Shown here piece after piece: positions 44,827 through 53,738 of a DNA stretch of 64,000 nucleotides. Numbering within the stretch: the first letter of the stretch is position 1; every line of letters begins with the position of its first letter. Under the pieces are notes generated by a model. That model searched no databases. It was not told the DNA's origin and worked only from the letters and a program-made list of their open reading frames with translations. The stretch is from G942493375 sp942493375. Its GTDB lineage: Bacteria; Armatimonadota; UBA5829. A program made the translations under genes and the position numbers. The DNA is taken from assembly GCA_942493375.1 (NCBI GenBank), contig OW818698.1:496001-560000 (forward strand), read 5' to 3'.

Positions 44827-46776
44827 TTAGAGTGCTCTGGCAATCTGTTTCTTCTGATAGCACTCAATAATGTCTCCCACTTGATGGTCATTATAACCTT
44901 GCAGGACTACACCACACTCATAACCCGTAGCCATTTCCCGAACTTCGTCTTTAATATGTCTCAAGGAGGTAAGTTTGCCCTCGTGGACAATATCCTTTCC
45001 TCTGTGTATCCGGATCAATTCGCCACGGACAACTCTTCCATCTCTCACATAGCATCCTGCAACCACACCGGCATTTGGAATCTTGAATGTAGCACGGATT
45101 TCGGCTTCACCCAGCTTGATCTCCTCAAAAACCGGAGCCAGCAGACCGGCCAAAGCACCCTTGACGTCTTTGGTCAGTTCATAGATAACATTGTACGTTC
45201 TAGTTTCAACATGCTCAGCTTCAGCCATTCTGGCAGCAGCCGGATCAACCTTTACGTTAAATCCGATAACAATCGCGTTCGAAGCAGACGCCAGCATGAT
45301 GTCCGATTCGATGACATTACCAACACCTGAGTGGATAATATCGACCCGGACCTCTGCGTGAGTAATCTTCACAAGAGACTGTCTTACTGCTTCTTCAGAT
45401 CCCTGCACATCAGCTTTCAATACGATACTGAGTTTCTTGACAACCCCATCCTGAATCTGTTTGAACAAATCTTCCAGGGTGATTCTATTGTCAACAGACA
45501 TTCGCTCGCGTCTGGCTGACTGGAACCGCTTCTCAGCAATAGCTCTGGCTTCCTTCTCGTCCTTAGCAGATTCCAATCGGTCACCCGCCTGAGGAGCTTC
45601 AGAAAGACCAACAATCTCAACCGGGGTAGAAGGACCGGCTTTCATTATTCGTTCGCCCTTGTCGTCGTACATAGCCTTGATCTTACCATAGGCTTCACCG
45701 GCAACAACTGCAGCGCCAATCTTAAGGGTTCCTTTTTGAATAAGCACGGTAGCAACAGGACCGCGGCCTCTGTCTACCTGGGCTTCAACAACCGCTCCAA
45801 CAACCTTACCAGCCGATACTTCAGCCTGCAGGTCCTGCATATCAGCAGTCAGAACGATCATCTCAAGCAGGTCTTCGATACCGGTCTTCATCTTTGCAGA
45901 GATGGGAACAATGGTAGTGTCTCCACCCCATTCTTCTGCCATCAGACCATGCTCAGCAAGAAGCTGCTTGGTCCGTTCAGGATCAGCACCTGGCTTGTCT
46001 ATCTTATTCACTGCAACAATGATCGGGACTTCAGCATCCTTAGCATGGTTAATAGCTTCAATCGTCTGAGGCATAACCCCGTCGTCTGCAGCTACTACCA
46101 GAACAGCAATATCAGTAACACTGGCGCCGCGAGCTCTCATTGAAGTAAATGCTTCGTGACCAGGGGTATCAAGGAAAGTGATCTTTCTTTCCTTCCATAT
46201 AACCTGGTAAGCTCCAATGTGCTGTGTAATTCCACCATGCTCGGACTCTGTTACATTAGTACTTCGAATAGCATCGAGGAGGGTCGTTTTGCCGTGGTCA
46301 ACGTGTCCCATAACCGTAATAACTGGAGGTCTGGGTTGTAGTTTGCCGGCATGCTTGCTCTTTGGCTGGGGTGTAGCTTTGGTTACTTTGTGTTCACGGG
46401 TCTCGATCTTGGTAGCTACTTTGACCTGAACACCATACTTCTCCGCTACTTTTGCAGCAACATCAGCACCCACAGCCTGGTTTACACTGGCAAGTATCCC
46501 CATCTCAACAAGACGCTTCTGAACATCAGCTGTCTGGACGGCGAGAGCAGTCGCGAGATCGCGCACGGACAATGCCTGAGGAATTTCAATGGTCTTCGCC
46601 TGGTTCAGTAAGGTCTTATCGGCTTTCACCATTTCCCTTACTGTCTCAGCAGTCGCAGCATCTAATTCCGCAGATGCTCCCTGCGCTTCCACACCAAGAT
46701 CCCGCAGTATTCTCAGCAAATCGCCACTTGGAATTCCCAAGTCCTTTGCTAAATCAAAAACTTTCACATCGCTCAT
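44827..46776 (-). CDS. infB: Translation initiation factor IF-2
   Basis: 649 residues from the ATG of MSDVKVFDLAKDLGI (a weak GGAGAGG site 11 nt upstream). Two IF2_N modules (residues 1-50 and about 75-125) are followed by a very short linker, then the G domain: GHVDHGKTTL near 157, DTPGHEAF near 205, NKIDKPGA near 260. C-terminal domains include the KADVQGSEEAVRQSL and final C2 barrel. IF-2 places initiator tRNA on the 30S subunit. The short N-terminus resembles that of Firmicutes-type lineages. Confidence 0.98.
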   Translation of the reverse strand: MSDVKVFDLAKDLGIPSGDLLRILRDLGVEAQGASAELDAATAETVREMVKADKTLLNQAKTIEIPQALSVRDLATALAVQTADVQKRLVEMGILASVNQAVGADVAAKVAEKYGVQVKVATKIETREHKVTKATPQPKSKHAGKLQPRPPVITVMGHVDHGKTTLLDAIRSTNVTESEHGGITQHIGAYQVIWKERKITFLDTPGHEAFTSMRARGASVTDIAVLVVAADDGVMPQTIEAINHAKDAEVPIIVAVNKIDKPGADPERTKQLLAEHGLMAEEWGGDTTIVPISAKMKTGIEDLLEMIVLTADMQDLQAEVSAGKVVGAVVEAQVDRGRGPVATVLIQKGTLKIGAAVVAGEAYGKIKAMYDDKGERIMKAGPSTPVEIVGLSEAPQAGDRLESAKDEKEARAIAEKRFQSARRERMSVDNRITLEDLFKQIQDGVVKKLSIVLKADVQGSEEAVRQSLVKITHAEVRVDIIHSGVGNVIESDIMLASASNAIVIGFNVKVDPAAARMAEAEHVETRTYNVIYELTKDVKGALAGLLAPVFEEIKLGEAEIRATFKIPNAGVVAGCYVRDGRVVRGELIRIHRGKDIVHEGKLTSLRHIKDEVREMATGYECGVVLQGYNDHQVGDIIECYQKKQIARAL

Positions 46777-46931
46777 ATACAGTATCGCCTCTCCATCAAC
46801 AGGTGTAGATACCAAAGTACTACACTACAATGCCCACGCTATCAGAAACTAATCCAACCCATTCTGTTCAACAGACCTCGCTTTTTATCCCGAAGTAGGG
46901 ACAACAGCTCAGTTAAAACAATATGGTTAGA

Positions 46932-46961
46932 ATAATAGAGCAAGATGGTTGAAGTGTACAA
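46932..46961 (-). promoter_or_regulatory. Sigma-70 promoter upstream of infB
   Basis: On the - strand TTGTAC and TATTAT are 18 bp apart. Transcription would start near 46925, giving a 150-nt leader that contains a degenerate PAL-A inner stem (near 46880-46915). This would allow infB to be expressed apart from nusA-ylxR. Confidence 0.45.
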
Positions 46962-46964
46962 AAG

Positions 46965-47273
46965 AGGTTTCCTGAAAGCACAATTGGTTCACAATTATGC
47001 CGGGGAGGTATGTCAGAGGATTTCGCTATACGAGCTCAAGAGAAGTCTTGTAATGCAGGCTCAACCTGCGCCCGACGTCACTGATTATCCATAGACCATC
47101 TACCCGGTGTATTCGCAGATTTCATCGCATCTTACCATTACGAATACACATTTTGTACATTTCACTAACTTGCATAATTTACTTATCCCGCTATAGTTTA
47201 CAATACATTAGGATCTATAATCCAGTCAGCTAACATGGTTAAACCACGCCCACTGATTATGTATCACTTACTA
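46965..47273. other. Intergenic stretch without recognised features
   Basis: Between the infB promoter and the PAL-A copy I see no gene, tRNA or clear repeat. A 540-bp gap inside an otherwise tight nusA-infB operon is uncommon. Confidence 0.6.
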
Positions 47274-47377
47274 TCCCGCTTTATTCACCAAGCTTCGCTT
47301 TTGACCGACAGTAGGGGCAAAAGCTGAGAGTGTAAATGCAAAGCAATTACACCGTCAGTCTTGAATAATGCGGGTTG
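47274..47377. repeat. PAL-A structured repeat, copy 3
   Basis: Begins cccgctttattcaccaag and ends cttgaataatgcgggttgg, with the inner pair cttcgcttttg / caaaagctgag kept and an extra hairpin (gtgtaaatgc / gcaattacacc) inserted. It overlaps the 3' end of ylxR, whose last codons (TRIIQD, stop) are encoded by its right arm. Confidence 0.85.
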
Positions 47378-47630
47378 GTAGCAACTCCTCCAATGCTTTA
47401 ATTATTTCAGAAGGTACCTGGCACCTGAGTGCTTTGCTTAAGCGGTTGCCTTTTGCTGTCTGCCGAACGCACTCCGCGTTCCCACAGATATAAGCGCCTC
47501 TGCCAGGCATCTTACCTTTTAAATCAATTTCAACATTACCATCGGCATTTCGGACAACACGGACAAAGTCACCTTTATCAGATTGTCTTCTACAAGCAAT
47601 ACAAGTTCGCACCGGTTTTGCTTTAATCAT
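47355..47630 (-). CDS. ylxR: YlxR (DUF448) RNA-binding protein
   Basis: 91 residues from the ATG at 47630. PVRTCIACRRQSDKGDFVRVV, DLKGKMPGRGAYIC and CVRQTAKGNRLSKAL, in that order, are diagnostic of DUF448. It lies between nusA and infB as in most bacteria. The family has been linked to RNase P and RNA binding. The C-terminus (TRIIQD) comes from a PAL-A repeat and extends past the conserved domain. Confidence 0.95.
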   Translation of the reverse strand: MIKAKPVRTCIACRRQSDKGDFVRVVRNADGNVEIDLKGKMPGRGAYICGNAECVRQTAKGNRLSKALRCQVPSEIIKALEELLPTRIIQD

Positions 47631-47663
47631 TATATACAATCACTCGTAACTATTCATCATGAT

Positions 47664-47737
47664 GGGAATTTGTCATTCTGAACGCAGTGAAGAATCTGCT
47701 TTTAGATTCTTCACTGCATTCAGAATGACAAATTCCC
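47664..47737. repeat. Long hairpin of the gtcattctgaacgcag family
   Basis: Arms gggaatttgtcattctgaa and ttcagaatgacaaattccc, with the pair gcagtgaagaatc / gattcttcactgc inside, nearly perfect over 74 bp. It lies between ylxR and nusA and shares its core with the units of the 60340 array. Confidence 0.9.
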
Positions 47738-47758
47738 GAATGACTGAAGTCTTACCAA

Positions 47759-48883
47759 TCACTCAGCCGTAGTGATATGCTCTTCAGTATCCGGTTCAGC
47801 AACTGCATGTGCTTCAAACTCAGATACATCCTTACCCTCAGCTCCAGCTTTCAATAACTGGGATTCGCTGCGGATGTCGATTCTCCATCCCGTCAAACGG
47901 GCTGCTAATCGAACATTCTGACCAGACTTACCAATAGCCAGACTCAACTGAGAATCAGGCACAACCACTAGAGCTGTCTTAGTATCTTCATCACACTTTA
48001 CAGAAAGGGCCTTGGCCGGGGACAGAGATTCCGATATAAATCTATCAATCTTCTCATTCCAACGGACTATGTCGATCTTCTCACCGTAAAGCTCATTGAC
48101 TATAGACTGGACTCTTGTCCCTCTATGCCCTACACACGCACCCATCGCATCAACCTTGTCATCGCTCGAATGAACAGCAACTTTAGTCCGCGCGCCTGGT
48201 TCACGTGCAACAGAGTTTATTACAACTATCTCCTCTGAGATCTCAGGAACTTCTAGTTCAAAAAGCCGTCGGATCAGACTCGGGTGAGTTCTAGATACGA
48301 CAACCTGAGGTCCTTTAGAAGTCCTGCGCACCTCAAGGATATATACTTTGATACGGTCATTAAAACGGTAGGGTTCACTGGGAACCTGCTCAGCTGGAGG
48401 CAAAACAGCCTCTATCCGACCAAGGTTCACAACAACATTCCGTTGATCACGTCTCTGCACAACACCGGTGACTATCTCGCCTACCCGGTCGCCATACTCG
48501 TCATATACTCTCTCGCGCTCAGCTTCACGAATACGCTGAAAAACTACCTGTTTAGCAGTCTGTGCAGCTATTCGATTGAAGTCCTCAGGGGTTACTTCAA
48601 TCTCTAATGAATCCCCTATTTTAAGGTTAGGATCTATTTTACGAGCAGCTTCCAGAGTTATATCGCCATGCTCATTTTCAACTTTTTCCACGACTTGCTT
48701 CTCACAAAAAACGTGGAAACCACCCTTAGATGAACTCACACGAACCCGAACATCACCTGTCATGGCGTAGTTCTTCTTGTAAGCCGTTTCTAAGGCGTTC
48801 TCGAGCATATTCAGGAGTACCTCTAAAGGTATCTCCTTTTCTTTCTCTATCTGCCTAAGTGCGTCAAGGAAATCAGCATTCAT
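47759..48883 (-). CDS. nusA: Transcription termination/antitermination protein NusA
   Basis: 374 residues from the ATG at 48883. N-terminal RNA-polymerase-binding domain (MNADFLDALRQIEKEKEI), an S1 domain near 130-200 (GEIVTGVVQRRDQRNVVVNLG, in part), then KH1 (MGACVGHRGTRVQSIVNEL) and KH2 (LAIGKSGQNVRLAARLTGW). There are no C-terminal acidic repeats, as in most bacteria outside Proteobacteria. It controls pausing and termination. RimP, its usual upstream partner, is not present. The leader has a promoter and a terminator-like hairpin. Confidence 0.97.
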   Translation of the reverse strand: MNADFLDALRQIEKEKEIPLEVLLNMLENALETAYKKNYAMTGDVRVRVSSSKGGFHVFCEKQVVEKVENEHGDITLEAARKIDPNLKIGDSLEIEVTPEDFNRIAAQTAKQVVFQRIREAERERVYDEYGDRVGEIVTGVVQRRDQRNVVVNLGRIEAVLPPAEQVPSEPYRFNDRIKVYILEVRRTSKGPQVVVSRTHPSLIRRLFELEVPEISEEIVVINSVAREPGARTKVAVHSSDDKVDAMGACVGHRGTRVQSIVNELYGEKIDIVRWNEKIDRFISESLSPAKALSVKCDEDTKTALVVVPDSQLSLAIGKSGQNVRLAARLTGWRIDIRSESQLLKAGAEGKDVSEFEAHAVAEPDTEEHITTAE

Positions 48884-49012
48884 CGAACAGTTATTCTCCT
48901 GAGAAACCACTATGTCATAGTGTCGATATAACGATTAAAAATGACAACGGTTTCTATTCGAAAAAGGTTGGCAACCCCCATCTTGGAGGCTCCATAAGGA
49001 TAAAAGTGAAAA

Positions 49013-49033
49013 GAGTGGGCGCAAAACCCACTC
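49013..49033 (-). terminator. Intrinsic terminator/attenuator in the nusA leader
   Basis: On the - strand GAGTGGG, loop, CCCACTC is followed by TTTTcacTTTT. It lies about 25 nt after the predicted nusA transcription start and 130 nt before the start codon, so it would end transcripts early. NusA itself strengthens such terminators, offering autoregulation. It would also stop transcripts from tkt. Confidence 0.6.
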
Positions 49034-49063
49034 TCCTCGCGTCCGTCAATCAATTCTAGCTAA

Positions 49064-49092
49064 AGTATAGCAGACACAGCCGCTATTTGCAA
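49064..49092 (-). promoter_or_regulatory. Sigma-70 promoter of nusA
   Basis: On the - strand TTGCAA (49092-49087) and TATACT (49069-49064) are spaced by 17 bp, close to consensus. Transcription would start near 49057. Confidence 0.65.
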
Positions 49093-49162
49093 CAGCCACA
49101 TTTGTGCAAAACACCACAAATAACGCCTCATACTGACAAACAATCTTCAGTCGTGTCTTCTA

Positions 49163-51163
49163 TTAAGCCAGATATTCTTCGATCCTTGCAGCTACCTTCT
49201 CAGGAGTAAATCCAAACTCCTCAGCCAGTTTCTCGTAAGGTGCCGAAGCTCCGAAACTGTTCATCCCGATCACAAGCCCCTCACAACCAACGATTCTATA
49301 CCAGGGCATCGGGGAAGCAGCTTCAACTGCTATCTTCTTCGTGGTGCAGGATGGCAATATGCTCTCGCGATATGCTTCATCCTGGGCCAGGAAAAGCTCT
49401 TGGCTGGGCATTGAGACTACACGGAGTCCAATTCCCTTAGCCGCAAGCAGATTAGCTGCAGCAACAGACAACTCAAGCTCAGAACCGTTAGATATAACAA
49501 CAGCATCAACCTTTGCAGGCTCGCTGACGATATAGGCACCCTTGCGGAGTCCTTTAGCCTTTGTCTGGTCTTCTGCCAGAGAACACAGGTTCTGCCTGGA
49601 AAGCACCAGAACAGTCGGTCCTGTAGTATTCTCAAGCGCAACTGCCCATGCAACAATGGTCTCTGCAGTATCCGCTGGTCTTATAACCGTAACATTCGGA
49701 ATAAGCTGCAATGCTGCTGTATGCTCGATTGGCTCATGGGTAGGTCCGTCTTCTCCCACAAAAATACTGTCATGAGTAAAGACATAGATAACCTGCTGCT
49801 TCATCAGGGCTGAGAGCCTTATAGCTGGTCGGCAGTAGTCAGAGAATACCATAAATGTAGAGCAGTAAGGTATCACTCCACCATAAACAGCCATTCCATT
49901 ACATGCAGAAGCCATTCCGTGTTCACGGACGCCGAAGTGGATGTTCTTGCCTAGTGGGTTCTCTTTGGAGAAGTCTCCTCCACCCTTTACATCAGTCTTA
50001 TTGGATGGTGAAAGGTCAGCTGAACCACCCCAGAATGCAGGGACCAACTTCGATATCTCCTGAATAACGCTTCCGGAAGATGCTCGGGTTGCCGTTGCTT
50101 TCTTGCAGTCCAAAGAAGCCAGAAGTGTATCATCAAGTCCGGCAGGAACTTCATTGCTCATCACAGCATTCCAAAGCTTCATATCTTCTGCAAAGTCGGT
50201 GCCATATTTAGCTATCTTCTGCTGCCAGGCATCGTAGCAGTTCTTAACTTCAGACACGTGCTGAGCAAATGCTTCGCGGACACCATCAGGGACGAAGAAA
50301 GGCTGGTCAACCGGCCATCCGATAGCTTCTTTGGCAGCAGCAGTTTCTACAGCGCCGAGAGGCTCCCCGTGGGCAGATGCTTTTCCTTGTTTATTAGGAG
50401 CACCCTTACCGATAACTGTCTCAGCAATGATGAGGGATGGTTTGTCCTTGACTGCCTGAGCTGCTTCGATTGCTTTAGAAATCGCCACTTTATCGTGACC
50501 GTCAATGCGCTGGACATCCCAGTTATATGCTTCAAAGCGCTTTTCAACATCTTCGGTATATGCAAGAGCAGTGCTGCCCTCGATTGAAATCTGGTTGGAG
50601 TCATAAACCAGCACGATATTCCCGAGGCCAAGATGACCGGCCAACGAACAGGCTTCGTGGCTGATACCTTCCATCATGTCCCCGTCGCCGGCAAATACAT
50701 AAATGTAATGGTCAATCAGATCATAGCCAGGTTTATTGAATGTAGCCGCAAGCCGCATCTCAGCCATCGCCATACCAACTGCATTGGTAATTCCCTGTCC
50801 GAGAGGTCCTGTAGTAGTTTCAATACCAAGATCAATGTCATGCTCCGGGTGACCGGCTGTTTTGCTTCCCCACTGCCTGAAGTTCTTCAGGTCGTCCAGG
50901 GAGATATCATATCCCGCTAAATGCAGGAGGGTGTAAAGGAGCATAGAGCCATGACCGCCGGAGAGGACAAACCGGTCGCGGTTAATCCAATGGGGGTCCT
51001 GAGGATTATATCTGAGATACTTTGCCCAGAGGACATATGCCACATCAGCAATACCCATAGGCAGCCCGGGATGTCCGGACTTCGCCTTCTCTACTCCATC
51101 AACTGCAAGAAACTTGATCGTATTGACTGCAAGCTCATCAATACTCATATTGTTTATAGACAC
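49163..51163 (-). CDS. tkt: Transketolase
   Basis: 666 residues from a GTG at 51163 (GGAG 10 nt upstream); the ATG five codons in lacks a site. Thiamine-diphosphate motifs GHPGLPMG near residue 31, GPLGQG near 120, GDGDMMEGISHEA near 157, and the pyrimidine-domain VREHGMASACNGMA near 425, then HDSIFVGEDGPTHEPIEH near 480. It interconverts pentose and hexose/triose phosphates. It has its own leader and is separated from nusA by a terminator. Confidence 0.97.
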   Translation of the reverse strand: MSINNMSIDELAVNTIKFLAVDGVEKAKSGHPGLPMGIADVAYVLWAKYLRYNPQDPHWINRDRFVLSGGHGSMLLYTLLHLAGYDISLDDLKNFRQWGSKTAGHPEHDIDLGIETTTGPLGQGITNAVGMAMAEMRLAATFNKPGYDLIDHYIYVFAGDGDMMEGISHEACSLAGHLGLGNIVLVYDSNQISIEGSTALAYTEDVEKRFEAYNWDVQRIDGHDKVAISKAIEAAQAVKDKPSLIIAETVIGKGAPNKQGKASAHGEPLGAVETAAAKEAIGWPVDQPFFVPDGVREAFAQHVSEVKNCYDAWQQKIAKYGTDFAEDMKLWNAVMSNEVPAGLDDTLLASLDCKKATATRASSGSVIQEISKLVPAFWGGSADLSPSNKTDVKGGGDFSKENPLGKNIHFGVREHGMASACNGMAVYGGVIPYCSTFMVFSDYCRPAIRLSALMKQQVIYVFTHDSIFVGEDGPTHEPIEHTAALQLIPNVTVIRPADTAETIVAWAVALENTTGPTVLVLSRQNLCSLAEDQTKAKGLRKGAYIVSEPAKVDAVVISNGSELELSVAAANLLAAKGIGLRVVSMPSQELFLAQDEAYRESILPSCTTKKIAVEAASPMPWYRIVGCEGLVIGMNSFGASAPYEKLAEEFGFTPEKVAARIEEYLA

Positions 51164-51424
51164 TATATTCTCACTCCATTCATACTGGTGGTGTTAATCG
51201 GACACCTCAGGAACGCCAATCTCCTGATTGGCGATTTCCGTTATAACTAACTCTAAAAACCAACAGATTATCCCCAACACAAGGTGTTAAACTTGTTCCA
51301 ACACCCATGGTGATATCCATATCGCTATCTATTATATCGCACATCTAACGATGCCGTACAATCCCCGGTACCATATAACTAACCCCGTAGGGGAGACCCT
51401 CCGCGGTCTCCCGCCCAAACACAG

Positions 51425-52033
51425 ATCCCTTTTCGCGCATTTACCGTATTTAGCAGTTCTCTCCCCCTAAAATCTGCGTAAATCTGCGAAATCTGCGGAT
51501 AATTCCCTTTTCGCGTATTTAGCGCCTTTAGCGGTTCACTCTCCCCAAAATCCGCGTAAATCTGCGAAATCTGCGGATAATTCCCTTTTCGCGCATTTAG
51601 CGCCTTTAGCGGTTCTCTCCCCCAAAATCTGCGTAAATCTGCGAAATCTGCGGATAATTCCCTTTTCGCGTATTTAGCGCCTTTAGCGGTTCTCTCCCTG
51701 AAAATCTGCGTAAATCCGCGAAATCTGCGGATAATTCCCTTCTCGCGTATTTAGCGCCTTTAGCGGTTCTCTCCCTGAAAATCTGCGTAAATCTGCGAAA
51801 TCTGCGGATAATTCCCTTTTCGCGTATTTAGCACCTTTAGCGGTTCTCTCCCTGAAAATCTGCGTAAATCTGCGAAATCTGCGGATAATTCCCTTTTCGC
51901 GTATTTAGCACCTTTAGCGGTTCTCTCCCTGAAAATCTGCGTAAATCTGCGAAATCTGCGGATAATTCCCTTTTCGCGTATTTAGCACCTTTAGCGGTTC
52001 TCTCCCTGAAAATCTGCGTAAATCTGCGGATGC
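51425..52033. repeat. Tandem array 4, eight units of 77-78 bp
   Basis: The landmark tcgcg (in ttttcgcgtatttagc) occurs at 51433, 51511, 51589, 51666, 51743, 51820, 51897 and 51974. Each unit contains aatctgcgtaaatctgcg and tttagcggttctctccc. It fills most of the 1.1-kb divergent region between tkt and rpmE. At 51395-51415 a short gggagacc / ggtctccc hairpin precedes it, and 51213-51232 has a GCCAATC / GATTGGC stem near tkt. Confidence 0.95.
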
Positions 52034-52099
52034 TTTGTTCCTTCAAGCAAACAGTATCATCTCTTCGCGTTATACCGTAATAGATTATACAGGACTGTC

Positions 52100-52135
52100 G
52101 CGAGCTTGCCAATGGGGAAGCTCGCATGATATAAT
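52100..52135 (+). promoter_or_regulatory. rpmE promoter with overlapping dyad
   Basis: TTGCCA at 52106 and a perfect TATAAT at 52130 are 18 bp apart. A perfect inverted repeat GCGAGCTT / AAGCTCGC (52100-52107 and 52118-52125) covers the -35 and the spacer, an arrangement expected for a repressor operator; it might also be one more dispersed palindrome. Confidence 0.55.
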
Positions 52136-52245
52136 CACAGAAATAATCAGCACGCAATATTCCCGACCCATTGAGCTTCCACTCTTGTATTTGGGTAAAG
52201 TATAGATGTATGGAATATTACGTAATAGGAAGAAAAGGTAAACCG

Positions 52246-52452
52246 ATGAAATCTGGTATTCATCCTAAATATGAAACTGCTAAAGTGTCATGCGCTTGTG
52301 GCAGCACATTCGAAACACGTTCAACCGCTGGTGATATCAAGGTTGAAATTTGCTCTTCCTGCCATCCGTTCTTCACAGGTAAACAGAAGATCGTTGACAC
52401 TGAGGGTAGAGTAGAGAAGTTCCTTTCAAGATATGGTATGAAGAAGGACTAG
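52246..52452 (+). CDS. rpmE: Ribosomal protein L31
   Basis: 68 residues from ATG at 52246 (MKSGIHPKYETAKVSCACG), with AAGG upstream; longer in-frame starts add unrelated residues. It keeps the zinc-type Cys residues (CAC, and CSSCHPF), so it is the C+ form. The end YGMKKD is that of L31. It leads the rpmE-DUF1385-prfA-prmC-tsaC group. Confidence 0.96.
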   Translation: MKSGIHPKYETAKVSCACGSTFETRSTAGDIKVEICSSCHPFFTGKQKIVDTEGRVEKFLSRYGMKKD

Positions 52453-52619
52453 TAAATCTGTAACTGATTCTCAAAAAGACTCAGTTACACATACACATAG
52501 TGGCCCGAGTCAGGACTCGCGGTGTAATTGTTACCCGCATTCGCTACTGTTGTTCTTGATGTGAGATTTTTACACCAGGGATAGTGTCGATGAGCACCAC
52601 GGGTTAAAACTATACAGGG

Positions 52620-52659
52620 GAAGCGTATTCGGGCAATTATGCCTGGTTACGCTTCTTTT
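52620..52659 (+). terminator. Hairpin with T-run before DUF1385
   Basis: GAAGCGTA pairs with TTACGCTTC around an inner GGCA / TGCC stem and is followed by TTTT. It stands 35 nt before the DUF1385 start, so it may end the rpmE transcript or attenuate the next gene. Confidence 0.55.
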
Positions 52660-52693
52660 GGCTTATATTACTATTAAGGGGGCTTACAAGCCT

Positions 52694-53692
52694 GTGAGTG
52701 AATGCAAGAAGATATCTAAATATGGTGGACAAGCTGTTATCGAAGGCGTGATGATGCGGGGTCCTAAGGATTTTGCAATCGCAGTCAGGAAGGCCAACGG
52801 TGAAATTGTCAGTTCAACTGAGAGCGTGCACACAGTCACAGGTAGACTCTCTTGGATGGCAAAACCTTTCCTGAGAGGCACACTAGCCCTTATAGACTCA
52901 ATGGCATTGGGAATCAAAGCTCTAAAGTTCTCAGCTGATATTGCGATGGCAGATGCCACAGAAGCTGAATGCAAGAAAGCTAATGAAGCCAATCCGGAAA
53001 GCTGTACACCCAAAGAGCCAACAAAAGTCAACGATATGGTAGTTGGCTTGACTATGGTGTTGGGGATGGCAATAGGCCTGCTGTTCTTTATGTTTGTTCC
53101 GATGTTAATCGTAAAGCCTCTGAAACCCTATTTGGGCGGAGGTTTTCAGATGACTGCGCTTGAGGGCCTGATAAAGATTACATTCTTTGTCGGGTATGTA
53201 ATGGTAATATCTCTGCTGAAGGATGTCCGCAGAGTATTCCAGTATCATGGAGCAGAACACAAAACAATCAATGCCTATGAAGCCGGGGAAGTCCTGACCA
53301 GAGAAAACGTCCGCAAGTACTCAACTGTACATGTAAGATGTGGCACCAGTTTCATGCTGGTAGTCCTGTGCATCAGTATTGTTGTATTTATGTTCCTGAA
53401 ATGGGACAGCATCTGGCTGAGACTTGTCTATAAACTCGCACTCCTGCCATTAGTCGCAGGGATTGCATATGAAATCATTAAGTTTGCTGGGAGCCGTAAA
53501 GACTGGTTACTGACAAAAATCATCCTGGCACCAGGTCTGCTAATGCAGAGAGTCACCACGCACGAGCCTGATGATGATATGTTAGATGTTGCCATAGAGT
53601 CATTAAACAAAGTAATGGAAGCCGAAAAACAAAGAGACAACCCACCAATATCAGCTGATAGTTGTGAGTCATCCGCAGTCTCTCAAATTTAG
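52694..53692 (+). CDS. DUF1385 membrane protein (YqhQ-like)
   Basis: 332 residues from a GTG at 52694, 11 nt after AGGGGG; upstream TTG starts lie in the hairpin. YGGQAVIEGVMMRGP near residue 9 is the family's hallmark, and there are four or five hydrophobic segments (for example VVGLTMVLGMAIGLLFFMFV, part), plus VFQYHGAEHKTINAYE near 200 with conserved His and Glu residues that may bind metal. Function is unknown; the gene is a conserved neighbour of rpmE and prfA. Confidence 0.92.
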   Translation: MSECKKISKYGGQAVIEGVMMRGPKDFAIAVRKANGEIVSSTESVHTVTGRLSWMAKPFLRGTLALIDSMALGIKALKFSADIAMADATEAECKKANEANPESCTPKEPTKVNDMVVGLTMVLGMAIGLLFFMFVPMLIVKPLKPYLGGGFQMTALEGLIKITFFVGYVMVISLLKDVRRVFQYHGAEHKTINAYEAGEVLTRENVRKYSTVHVRCGTSFMLVVLCISIVVFMFLKWDSIWLRLVYKLALLPLVAGIAYEIIKFAGSRKDWLLTKIILAPGLLMQRVTTHEPDDDMLDVAIESLNKVMEAEKQRDNPPISADSCESSAVSQI

Positions 53693-53694
53693 TT

Positions 53695-53720
53695 GTTTCG
53701 GGAGATCCATGTCCCGAAAC
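53695..53720. repeat. Short PAL-B-like hairpin
   Basis: gtttcggga and tcccgaaac pair around agatccatg. It is the outer stem of PAL-B only, just after the DUF1385 stop and 19 nt before the prfA start. Confidence 0.7.
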
Positions 53721-53738
53721 CGCCCCGAGGAAATAATA

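Noticed and set aside
46816..47354. Possible tRNA or missing rimP in the infB-ylxR gap
   Set aside because: No T-loop-like GTTCRANYC with matching arms and no frame of the right size were found.
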